Assembly: GCF_052115865.1 (NCBI RefSeq)
Contig: NZ_JBQKME010000008.1
Span: 50,224 to 114,223 of the forward strand
Reading direction: 5' to 3'
DNA: 64,000 bases
Source: Fundicoccus_A sp052115865
GTDB taxonomy: Bacteria > Bacillota > Bacilli > Lactobacillales > Aerococcaceae
Under the pieces are notes generated by a model that had not been told where the DNA came from, did no database searches, and saw nothing but the letters and a program-made list of their open reading frames with translations. Every line of letters begins with the position of its first letter. Position 1 is the first letter of the stretch. Shown in pieces: positions 50,686-60,200 of this stretch. A program made the translations under genes and the position numbers.

Positions 50686-51861
50686 TTAAAATTGTTTAGG
50701 TGCGACTTGTAAGTTAAGTGGAACAATCCCTATGCGACGCCATTCATCTAATAATTGGGTGGTCTTTTGGTTGCTTTCACCCACTGCTATGCCGCAGTCG
50801 CCACCACCAGCACCACTGGATTTGGCTTCGAATTGATAGGCTTGCGACAGTTGAATAAATTGTTTCAACTTATCTGTTTCGATTTCAATGTTAAAATGGC
50901 CACTTAATTTGAGTAATAAATGGCGATAGTTGGCCATTTCCTCTTGGATTTGCATAATGTCACCGTTATTAAAAGCTTCCTCCATCCGTTGAACGCAGAA
51001 TTTAGTTTTGTCTAAAAACGTCTGAAATTCGGCTTCGTTTTCAGGTAAATGCTCTTTGAGTTGCTGAACAAGATTTTGCGTAGAAGCACTAGATTGGGTC
51101 CAGCCTACTAAGACGGTCATATGATTAATCGCTTCTAAGTACTTGGCTTCAAGTTGTGGCCAGTCATTTTTTAAAAGATCCGCAATCATTGTTTTTTTAG
51201 CTAAAGTTGTTTTGAGCCATTCACGATCAAATGATCGATAATAAACCCAACTTCCGAAACTAATGGCGGCAACATCTCCCATACTACCATTTGAACCTGC
51301 TCGAATGAGGGCAATGGCTGCTAACTTGAACAAAACAATGGGAGCTTTAATTTCAATCCCGTAAAAAGCTAAAAGTGCTTTAATAGTCGCAATTGTAACA
51401 GCTGCACTTGAACCTAAGCCGTATTTTGAGCCATCTTCAGCGACTAAATCGGATGAGTATTGAATATGATAATCTTGAACGGGTCGACCCAATTCTTCTA
51501 TCAATTCTTCCACGACCCGAATACCTTCAATCACATAAGCCCAAGCTTTTTCCAAATCATTTGAATAATCATCGTCTGAGTTTCTCGTTGATAATGTAAC
51601 ACCTTCTTGATGACGGCTATAATTTAGGGCAGGTAGGTCTTGTAATGATGTTTGGAGTGAGCCTTTATGTGGCGAAAGAGACAATGATACCTGACAAGAT
51701 AAATATTGATTGACTGCAAATAGAATCGCTGCATTACCTGGATGTAAAATAGCATACTCTCCAACAAAATATAATTTGCCCGGCACTTTTTGAGTGCTCG
51801 TTTGAAAAGTTAAAGAAGGATTTAAATCAAATAGATCAGCCATCATCGTCGTGAATATCAT
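50686..51861 (-). CDS. mvaK2: Phosphomevalonate kinase
   Basis: GHMP kinase that phosphorylates mevalonate 5-phosphate, 391 aa, slightly longer than typical (about 360) because of a longer N-terminus. KVPGKLYFVGEYAILHPGNAAIL, the ATP loop YGLGSSAAVTIATIKALLA and the C-terminal EAKSSGAGGGDCGIAV are intact. The ATG follows AAAGGAGG. It starts 12 nt after mvaD. Confidence 0.95.
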   Translation of the reverse strand: MIFTTMMADLFDLNPSLTFQTSTQKVPGKLYFVGEYAILHPGNAAILFAVNQYLSCQVSLSLSPHKGSLQTSLQDLPALNYSRHQEGVTLSTRNSDDDYSNDLEKAWAYVIEGIRVVEELIEELGRPVQDYHIQYSSDLVAEDGSKYGLGSSAAVTIATIKALLAFYGIEIKAPIVLFKLAAIALIRAGSNGSMGDVAAISFGSWVYYRSFDREWLKTTLAKKTMIADLLKNDWPQLEAKYLEAINHMTVLVGWTQSSASTQNLVQQLKEHLPENEAEFQTFLDKTKFCVQRMEEAFNNGDIMQIQEEMANYRHLLLKLSGHFNIEIETDKLKQFIQLSQAYQFEAKSSGAGGGDCGIAVGESNQKTTQLLDEWRRIGIVPLNLQVAPKQF

Positions 51862-51873
51862 TGAATCCCTCCT

Positions 51874-52863
51874 TTAAAGCTCTAATTTTAGGGGGCCATT
51901 CCCCGTCTTAGCTAATATCAACTGATCGGCTGCAAAGTCTTGTTTAAAACGCGCTATAATTTGGTCCATTTGACTTAAACGTCCCAAAACTTTGACATTC
52001 GGTCCAGCGTCCATTGTAACATAGCAAGGAATCCCTTCTTCACGTAATTCCTTTACAATTTGCATGGCTACTAATGATTCAGGCTCAAAATAAGTAAAGC
52101 TCGGATTAGAAGCCAAAATACTCGCATGCATTTTCATGGCATTATGTTCGGCAATAGCCCCGACAGTTTCGAAATCATGTTCTTTAATTGCCGGAATAAT
52201 CTTTGCTAAATCATTTTCCACTTCACTTGGCCATAGTTGATAAAAAGGCGAAGTATTACGTGTATGAGCCATCCCTTGTCGGCTTGAAATTTTCTTTTCC
52301 TTAGCATTAACCACAACAAACAACATACCAATATCCCAATCCGCATCATCAATTGATTCAGCATAAGAAGATTGCGAATCATCATCCTCGCCCTTGTGCC
52401 AAATGACAAAGCCACCAAACAAACTACGCGTCGCGCTCCCTGACCCTTGGCGGGCATAAATCGATAATTCCCGATTATCCAAACCTAAGTTAAGAGCAGC
52501 GTTACAAGCCGAAGCTAAGGCAGCAAAAGCTGAAGACGATGAAGCAAGACCCGCTGCTGTCGGCACATGATTGACACTAGTGACCTTCACCCTTAATGAA
52601 ATATTGGCAGCCTCCCTAAACAAGTCAACAAAACGCCCAACCTTTTGCGTTTCTTCAAGCCCCTGTTCAACCCCATTCAAAATAAATATATCTGCTTCAA
52701 ATTCAGGATTGAATTCAACCGTTGTGTCGGTGTAAAAGGCATCTAAGGTTAGTGATAAACTGGAGGTTAAAGGTAAAAAAAGCGATTCATTGCGTTTGCC
52801 CCAATATTTAATTAAGGCGATATTGGTAAAAGCCCGATAAGAAGCTTTATATGATTGCGTCAT
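51874..52863 (-). CDS. mvaD: Diphosphomevalonate decarboxylase
   Basis: Catalyses ATP-dependent decarboxylation of mevalonate diphosphate to IPP, 329 aa. NIALIKYWGKRNE, AAGLASSSSAFAALA, RSLFGGFVIW and MDAGPNVKVL (catalytic Asp) are the family blocks. ATG 52863 was chosen; the longer frame overlaps mvaK1. AAGGAG lies 13 nt upstream, a rather long spacing. It is the second gene of the operon. Confidence 0.95.
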   Translation of the reverse strand: MTQSYKASYRAFTNIALIKYWGKRNESLFLPLTSSLSLTLDAFYTDTTVEFNPEFEADIFILNGVEQGLEETQKVGRFVDLFREAANISLRVKVTSVNHVPTAAGLASSSSAFAALASACNAALNLGLDNRELSIYARQGSGSATRSLFGGFVIWHKGEDDDSQSSYAESIDDADWDIGMLFVVVNAKEKKISSRQGMAHTRNTSPFYQLWPSEVENDLAKIIPAIKEHDFETVGAIAEHNAMKMHASILASNPSFTYFEPESLVAMQIVKELREEGIPCYVTMDAGPNVKVLGRLSQMDQIIARFKQDFAADQLILAKTGNGPLKLEL

Positions 52864-52873
52864 ACAGATTTTT

Positions 52874-53884
52874 TCACTCCTTATGTAATGGGATATACCA
52901 CGATTGGACGGCTCCAGCAACTTGCATAGCTTGTGCAATGGTGATGGCTTCCGCTTTTGTTTCAGCTAAAGCAATGACACAACCACCTAAACCACCACCG
53001 GTTAGTTTTGCACCAAGAGCCCCTGCTTGCCAAGCAGCACTCACAATAACATCTAAGTGTTCATTGGATACCCCTAATTGATTTAAATAATAATGATTGT
53101 AGGTCATTAAACGACCTAAACTTTGAACATCGCCTTTTGAAATGGCATCAAAAGCTTGGGTCACAAATTGACCAATCGCAGTCAAAATCTTTTGTGAGAA
53201 GTCCGGATTGTCTTTCCGTCTTTTCATCACTTTTTTAACAGCTAACTTTGTTTGTCCTGCCTGACCACTATCTGCGACAACTAAATAAGCATTTAACTTT
53301 AATGAAAATCGCACAGCTGGTTTGCTTTTTCGATAAATAAATGGTTGATTACTACTTGCCAGTAAAGTATCCAAACCACTGGTTGATTCGTGCGCAATAA
53401 CTTCTGCTTGATTAGCAATATATTGCAACTGCTGATCATCAAGCGGTTGATCGAACAAATTGTATAAAGCACGAATAACAGACACCGCAACCGCAGCTGA
53501 TGAACCCATTCCACGCTCTTGCGGAATAGTACTTTCAATCTGGATATGGACAGGGATATTTACTTTGAGGCTTTGTAAACTTATATCGATCGCACAGATG
53601 ACATTTTTTAAAGATGTTGGTGCTTTTGAAAGTGGGCCTGTAAAATACATGCAGTCAATGGAAGAGACATCGTCCTTTGATTTTGTGGCGATACTATGAA
53701 CTTGCACCCCGCTAAAGGGAAGCGCAATGGCAGGAAAGTCGTAAACAACCGCATGCTCGCCCATTAAAATAATTTTACTATGAGCATAGCCATGGCCGAT
53801 GGCATTGATTGCTTCGGCTTTTTCGCCTAGCTTATTATTTAACTGAGTTTCTTGTTCCAGTAAAAATTCTTCAAACTCATTCAC
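52874..53884 (-). CDS. mvaK1: Mevalonate kinase
   Basis: First enzyme of the cluster, phosphorylating mevalonate; 336 aa. SKIILMGEHAVVYDFPAIALP, ERGMGSSAAVAVSVIRAL and AKLTGGGLGGCVIAL are the three GHMP motifs. The start is GTG, 8 nt behind GGAGG. It heads the operon, transcribed away from coaA. HMG-CoA synthase and reductase genes are not in the window. Confidence 0.95.
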   Translation of the reverse strand: MNEFEEFLLEQETQLNNKLGEKAEAINAIGHGYAHSKIILMGEHAVVYDFPAIALPFSGVQVHSIATKSKDDVSSIDCMYFTGPLSKAPTSLKNVICAIDISLQSLKVNIPVHIQIESTIPQERGMGSSAAVAVSVIRALYNLFDQPLDDQQLQYIANQAEVIAHESTSGLDTLLASSNQPFIYRKSKPAVRFSLKLNAYLVVADSGQAGQTKLAVKKVMKRRKDNPDFSQKILTAIGQFVTQAFDAISKGDVQSLGRLMTYNHYYLNQLGVSNEHLDVIVSAAWQAGALGAKLTGGGLGGCVIALAETKAEAITIAQAMQVAGAVQSWYIPLHKE

Positions 53885-54095
53885 GAAACGATCCTCCGTT
53901 CAAATTAAATATGTACATTCCAACATATTCTACCGATTTATTGAACAAAAGGCTATCTAACCCTTAAATTTTAACTATTTTTAATAGATTCTATACTACA
54001 ATAAAGAAATAATAAAACATACTTTTAGCGAAAAGGATATGATAAAATAAACGAATAAGTGAATTGTTTTATTTATTGGAGGAAAGGAGAAAAAT

Positions 54096-55016
54096 ATGGA
54101 TTCAAAAACCTTCATACGTTTTAGTCGTGAAGAATGGCAAAAGTTCCACCAGGATGGAACTGAAATTGAGCCGATTGAACAGCTTGCTGAATTGGTTTCT
54201 TTAAATGACCGTCTTTCCCAAAACGATGTGCGTGCTATTTATGGACCGATGATGCATTATTTAGACTTGCTGATTCAACAGCAAAATAAGGCTAATCAAC
54301 AAAAACAAGCTTTTTTTGGCCAAGAAAATCGAACTGTTCCATTTATCATTGGGATTTCAGGGAGTGTCGCTGTTGGAAAAAGTACGACGGCCCGTGTTCT
54401 GCACCAATTACTTGAGCGTTTATACCCTCATAAAACAATTGAGTTGATGACAACGGATGGTTTTTTATATCCCAATGCTGAACTCGAGCGTCGAAATATC
54501 ATGCATCGCAAAGGCTTCCCCGAGTCATATGACATGCAACATTTACTTGATTTTATGATTCAGCTCAAAACGACGAATGAACCTGCGGCTTTCCCGGTAT
54601 ATTCACATGAAATTTATGATATTGTTGAAGGTGAGTATCAGGTGATGAATCAGCCAGATATTGTCATTGTAGAAGGGATTAATGTTTTACAACTACCTGA
54701 AAATCAAACGATTTATGTGAGTCAATTCTTTGATTTTTCTATCTATGTGGATGCTCATTATAAAAAAATTCGTCAGTGGTTTTATGAACGTTTTGAAATG
54801 CATTTAGATAATGCTGCAAGCGATCCGGAGAACTACTATTATCGCTTTAGAGACTATACTGAAGCTGAGCGAATTGAGTATGCGGATGAAGTATGGTACA
54901 CCATCAACCATTTAAACCTTTTGCAATATATTTTACCTACCCGTGAGCGGGCAGATCTAATTATACATAAAACAGATCATCATTTTATTGATGAGATATT
55001 TATTCGAAAATATTAG
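54096..55016 (+). CDS. coaA: Pantothenate kinase, type I
   Basis: First step of coenzyme A synthesis, 306 aa. Walker A GISGSVAVGKSTTARVL, the TTDGFLYPNAELERR segment, HEIYDIVEGEY and IVEGINVLQLP match CoaA of the P-loop kinase type. The start follows GGAGGAAAGGAG. guaA begins 21 nt after its stop codon and may be co-transcribed. Confidence 0.95.
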   Translation: MDSKTFIRFSREEWQKFHQDGTEIEPIEQLAELVSLNDRLSQNDVRAIYGPMMHYLDLLIQQQNKANQQKQAFFGQENRTVPFIIGISGSVAVGKSTTARVLHQLLERLYPHKTIELMTTDGFLYPNAELERRNIMHRKGFPESYDMQHLLDFMIQLKTTNEPAAFPVYSHEIYDIVEGEYQVMNQPDIVIVEGINVLQLPENQTIYVSQFFDFSIYVDAHYKKIRQWFYERFEMHLDNAASDPENYYYRFRDYTEAERIEYADEVWYTINHLNLLQYILPTRERADLIIHKTDHHFIDEIFIRKY

Positions 55017-55037
55017 TTTATGCAAGGAGTGAAGCGT

Positions 55038-56588
55038 TTGACAGCAAATTTATTTGATTTAGAAAAACTAATTGTTCTGGATTTTGGAAGTCAATACAAT
55101 CAACTCATTACCCGCCGGATTCGTGAATTTGGTGTGTATAGTGAACTATTGCCCAATGATACAACAGCTGAAGAAATTAAAGCCTTAGGAAATGTAAAAG
55201 GGATTATTTTATCGGGTGGCCCCCATAGTGTCTATGCTGAAGATGCTTTTACGGTTGATCCAGCTATTTATGAATTGGGTCTGCCTATTTTAGGTATTTG
55301 TTATGGCATGCAATTAACGACACATCTGTTAGGTGGGAAGGTTGAAAAAGCTGCAAAACGTGAATTTGGTGTTTCTGCAATCAATGTAACAAAGACTGAA
55401 AGTGGTTTGTTCGAAGAATTAAGTGAAACGGAACAAGTACTCATGAGCCATGGTGATCTTATTTCTGAGATACCGGCTGATTTTACGGTTACGGCCAGCA
55501 ATGAACATTGTCCCGTTGCTGCTTTTGAAAACCAAGCGCGTCAGATTTATGGTGTTCAATTCCATCCAGAAGTACGCCACACTTTAAACGGAAGTCAAAT
55601 ACTCCGTAACTTTACATTTAATATTTGCCAAATGACCGGCGATTGGACGATGGACAATTTTATCGACCTTCAAATAAATACTATCCGTGAAAAAGTAGGC
55701 GATCGTAAAGTCTTACTTGGGTTATCCGGTGGGGTAGATTCAAGTGTTGTAGGTGTTCTCTTACAAAAAGCCATTGGCGATCAATTAGTGTGTATTTTTG
55801 TTGATCATGGTTTGTTGCGTAAAAACGAAGGCGACATGGTGATGGAAGCCTTAGAATCTTTTGGATTAAATATCATCCGTGTCAATGCTAAAGAGCGCTT
55901 TTTCAGCAAGTTAGCAGGTGTTTCTGATCCTGAAGAAAAACGTAAAATTATTGGAAATGAATTTATTTATGTGTTTGACGATGAAGCGGCTAAATTAGAA
56001 GGCATTGACTTTTTAGCGCAAGGAACTTTATATACTGATATTATTGAATCAGGGACGAAAACAGCTCAAACCATTAAGTCGCATCATAATGTCGGTGGTT
56101 TACCGGAAGATATGACCTTTGAGTTAATCGAACCTTTAAGTACCTTATTTAAAGATGAAGTACGTGCTCTGGGAACAGCTTTAGATATGCCGGATTCCAT
56201 TGTTTGGCGCCAGCCATTCCCTGGACCTGGTTTAGGGATTCGTGTCTTAGGTGAAATTACAGATGAGAAGGTTGAAATTGTGCGTGAGTCGGATGCTATT
56301 TTGCGTGAAGAAATTGCTAAGCATGGTTTAGACCGTGATGTGTGGCAATATTTTACTGTTTTACCTAATGTGCGTAGTGTAGGTGTGATGGGCGACGGGC
56401 GTACGTATGATCATATGATTGGTATTCGGGCGGTAACGTCAATCGATGGTATGACGAGTGAGTTTGCGCGTATTGACTGGGAAGTTTTGCAAAAGATTTC
56501 GACTCGAATTGTCAATGAAGTGGAACATGTTAATCGGGTGGTTTATGATATCACGGGGAAACCTCCTGGAACCATTGAATGGGAGTAG
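55038..56588 (+). CDS. guaA: GMP synthase (glutamine-hydrolysing)
   Basis: Converts XMP to GMP with ATP and glutamine, 516 aa. The amidotransferase half has LGICYGMQ with the nucleophilic Cys and the VQFHPEV His; the synthetase half has LSGGVDSSVVG (PP-loop), the dimerisation domain with QPFPGPGLGIRVLGE, and ends in PGTIEWE. TTG 55038 is taken as start because AAGGAG lies 7 nt upstream; ATG 55020 has no ribosome site. A perfect palindrome begins on the stop codon. Confidence 0.96.
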   Translation: MTANLFDLEKLIVLDFGSQYNQLITRRIREFGVYSELLPNDTTAEEIKALGNVKGIILSGGPHSVYAEDAFTVDPAIYELGLPILGICYGMQLTTHLLGGKVEKAAKREFGVSAINVTKTESGLFEELSETEQVLMSHGDLISEIPADFTVTASNEHCPVAAFENQARQIYGVQFHPEVRHTLNGSQILRNFTFNICQMTGDWTMDNFIDLQINTIREKVGDRKVLLGLSGGVDSSVVGVLLQKAIGDQLVCIFVDHGLLRKNEGDMVMEALESFGLNIIRVNAKERFFSKLAGVSDPEEKRKIIGNEFIYVFDDEAAKLEGIDFLAQGTLYTDIIESGTKTAQTIKSHHNVGGLPEDMTFELIEPLSTLFKDEVRALGTALDMPDSIVWRQPFPGPGLGIRVLGEITDEKVEIVRESDAILREEIAKHGLDRDVWQYFTVLPNVRSVGVMGDGRTYDHMIGIRAVTSIDGMTSEFARIDWEVLQKISTRIVNEVEHVNRVVYDITGKPPGTIEWE

Positions 56589-56613
56589 AATTAATCACAA
56601 GTGATTAATTCTA
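56586..56613. repeat. Perfect 13-bp inverted repeat on the guaA stop codon
   Basis: TAGAATTAATCAC (56586-56598, including the stop) and GTGATTAATTCTA (56601-56613) are exact complements separated by AA. No T run follows. Confidence 0.75.
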
Positions 56614-56743
56614 CGTCCGTCCAACGATTGCCGAGTTGATAAGCGAAAGCAGAGTTGTTGACGGCCCATCTGCGTATCAAGAACAGAAATGTGACGAATA
56701 GGAACATTTCGTGACTTGAGGAGAAGAGTGGGAGTAAACATAT
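56614..56743 (+). other. GC-richer structured segment after guaA
   Basis: No ORF is supported. CCGTC-CAAC (56617 onward) can pair with GTTG-GACGG near 56657-56669, and GAAATG (56689 region) with CATTTC (56705 region). The segment is bounded by the palindrome and a terminator and looks like the 3' UTR of guaA or a small RNA. Confidence 0.4.
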
Positions 56744-56790
56744 AAAGGCTATAAACCTTATTTTAATAAGGTTTATAGCCTTTTTATTTT
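56744..56790 (+). terminator. Terminator after guaA
   Basis: AAAGGCTATAAACCTTA pairs with TAAGGTTTATAGCCTTT over 17 bp around TTT, followed by a T run. Confidence 0.92.
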
Positions 56791-57295
56791 TATATAAGAC
56801 TCAAAAATGACCCAATTCTACAATAATTTAATTGAAAATCATCCAGATTTAAAAAATATTTACGGTAACAATTTAAAAGGGTGATAATGATGAGCTTTCA
56901 AAGTAAAAAAAATAAATCGTAGAGCAACTAAAATAAATGTAAAAAAACTCTATCAACTTCAATTTCCCAAATCTAATTTTTTAACATTTTATGAGATAGC
57001 AAATTTAAAGGAAGTAGACTTTTTTATAATCGTGAACAGAGATTAAAAAAGTAATATGACGGATATTTTTTTAAAAAGTTTAAAATGTTGTGTAAATGAA
57101 GATTCAAATTATCGTGACTATGTCTTAAATTTTTGATAGTATTAATATCGGTCATTGTTAGCATTCTTTTCTACCTCCAAGTAAAAGTGTCGGAACTTAA
57201 ACTTTAGAGGATAATTGGATAGCTAACATGACGAAAATATCAAACAAATTATACTAGTTTTTCTATACATAATAATTATAGTGAGGAGAAGATTA
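56791..57295. other. Very AT-rich stretch with decayed coding remnants
   Basis: No intact gene. A 25-codon frame starts at ATG 56807 (MTQFYNNLIENHPDLKNIYG) and stops at 56884, followed by more stops in all frames. A minus-strand remnant lies at 57024-57164. The sequence looks like gene debris upstream of the adhesin. Confidence 0.45.
57024..57164 (-). pseudogene. Possible remnant of an IS21-type transposase N-terminus
   Basis: A 46-codon minus-strand frame begins behind GGAGGTAGAAAAG with MLTMTDINTIKNLRHSHD, which resembles the start of IstA-type transposases, then becomes unrelated before a stop. A good ribosome site on a fragment this short suggests a truncated gene. The family call is from memory of the N-terminal pattern and is weak. 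Confidence 0.3.
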
Positions 57296-60200
57296 ATGAA
57301 CAAAAAAGGAAATCTATTTATGGTTGGTGTTTTATTAGCTAATATTATTATCCAACCATTATTTAGTTTACAGTCTGTTTTTGCAGAAGGTGAAGAAGTG
57401 GCAATAGAAAGTCACCAAGAAGTATATGAAGATGTTGAATTAGTAACTGAAGAATCAGGTGATTTAAATATAGTCCCACCATCAGAACAAGAAAATCTTG
57501 TTGAAGAGGTGGTCACAGAAGAAGAGATAAATAGTGAATATGACGAAATATCAGATGATGATAATTCAAATTTAGAGGAGAATTTGGAGTTTGATGAAAC
57601 TGAAGTTGAATCAGTTGAAGAAAATGCATCATCAAATGTGGTTATTTCTTTTATTCAACAAACGTATGAAAGTGAAGCCGTTGGTTATACTAGTTCGTTG
57701 AAATTTAATATAGCGAATATTGGTAATGCTGCTGCAGAAAACGTAGTTGTAAGAGTTCAGTTACCTGTAAATTATATTGAAGAATATAGTAATATTTCTG
57801 ACTACTTCTATAATCAAGGATTAACTAATTTATCACAACACTACGAAGGTAATAATCTCTATGTTAATTGTAACATCGGTGATTTACCTACTGGATACAA
57901 TAAAGATTTCTCATTTGAATTCAAAACGATTACTGAAATTCAAGAAGAAAATATTACAGTTCCCGTAACAGCACAAGTTTTAGAAAATGGTAATACAGTT
58001 GACCAAATTGGTCCTGTAGTATATAATTTCGTAAATCCAAACATCATTTATCCCGAAGAAGATGATGAAGATAGCGACAGTATGAAAGTAATGGCAATAG
58101 GAGCAACAAGTGATGCTTTCTATGCATTAGAGCCAGAATATAATGAAGAAACAGGTGAATTTGCACTTCGCTTCCAATACGATTTAACTAAATTGTCTGG
58201 AGGAGAAGAATTCACTATTGAAATTGATCCTAATTTCGTTGAGTTGAATGAACTCCAAGATAATGTAAGTTATACAGGCGAAAAAGAGGGTAACGTATAT
58301 AAGATAAAATTTAAAGATAGTTTAAGTGGTAATAACCAAGGGATTATAAGCATTAGATCAAATGTAAAGCAAGTTGAAGAGTCAAAAGAGTACACCATCT
58401 CATGGAAACTAGATGGAGTAACGACTGAGACGCTCATTTTTATAAAAAAACCTGGTGATTCTGAGAGTGATATTAAAGAGGAAAAAAGCAGTAAGAATGT
58501 TCAAAGTTATATATGGGATCTAGGAAATAAAATTAAAGGCGAAGTAAATGAAGATGGAGAGCAATTTATTACTGTCGAGGATGATATTACCTCAGTAAAT
58601 ATTCCTTATACCTTAGTTTATCAAACTACTACAGGTGGAATTCTTAACATTAAGGATGAGTTAGATGATTTATTAACCTATAATGAAGGTAGTTTTACAG
58701 CAACTTTAGAATCATGGGATTCAAACGGATGGAATAAAGAAAACACTACTGTTGATTTAACTGATTACTTAACAATCAATGGTAATACATTTAGTATTGA
58801 AGGCTATGAGCTACCACCTAATAGTCGTATTACGATTAACTATAATGCAAATGTTAATGATGCGAAAGCTTTAGAAACTCATCTTAATCAATTATTAGAG
58901 AATGAACAATTAGATGGCGAAGAAGGTTCTGTATCATATGTTTTCAATAATAAAGCAAAGATTAATGATGAAGATAGAGATGGTAAGTATAGTGGTAATG
59001 TTAATGTTCCTGGTGAAAAACCTGAAGTTATACCAGAATACCCTAGCAATGTGTTAGAGAAGTATGTTGATCCAACTACTGCTAATGCAACGTTTGATAA
59101 TGAAGGTAATTTAATCCCGATACCTGTGACTTATACTCTTAAATTAAATATGTCAAAATTTAAAGAAGAAAATAGTAAGCAACTAACAGAAAATCTCGTT
59201 TTAACTGATAATTTGGACCCAAATCACAAAGTTGAATTTGAATTATCTGATGTGACGATCACATCGGATGGAGGAGTTACAGTACAAGTAGGAACAGTAG
59301 ATAACACAGATGAAACAATCGGTAACTACTCAATCGAGAATAAACAATTCAAATTTAATGCTGGAAAAGAGCCAGCTGATTATACAATTATTTTAAAAGG
59401 TAATATTACTGCATTAAATAATCAAAAAGATTATTGGTCGCCAATACCTGCCTTTGATTACTATAGTTATAAAAATACAGCAGTCGCAGAGGCCGGAGAT
59501 TTCAAAGATACTGGAGAAGCGACGACAACTGTAATTGACCGAAAAGGTCAAACAACAATAACTGATAGTAACGTATTTAATAAAACTCAAACTACAAATC
59601 CAAGCACACCTGTTTTAGGTGAACCATTTAAAGTTACATATACATTCGTTGTTAATGATTGGAATGCTGGAGTAAATGCGGTTGATATTTCAAAATCAAC
59701 GATAACGGATGTTCTGGATCCAATTTTTGATTTAGATGCAGGTTATGATATTTCTTTATCTGATAATTGGAATGGGCAAAGTACAGATTATATTACTACT
59801 AATCTGAATGATGGAGTTCTAACTTTAGATTTTGATGATGCTATGCCAGAAGAAATAAAAAAAGCGCGTTGGGTTATTAACGTAACTTTAACAACAAAAA
59901 CGATTACTGATCAAAGTCAAGCGTTAATTAGAAACAATGCCAGTTTAACAGGAACTGACACAAGAATCGACTATACATCGTCAACACAAACATCAGGAGA
60001 AACCACTGGTGGAGAGTTGTATGTTCGTAAAACTGTTACTGATTTAGATAAAATTGATTATGTTAAAAACTATACATTAGAATTAGATGCAGAAGGTAAA
60101 CTGAAACATACAGAGTTTAACTACAAAATTGATTTAATTCCACAAACCGATTTTTATAATACAACAATTATTCCTTTAGAGGATATTATTCCTAATCAAC

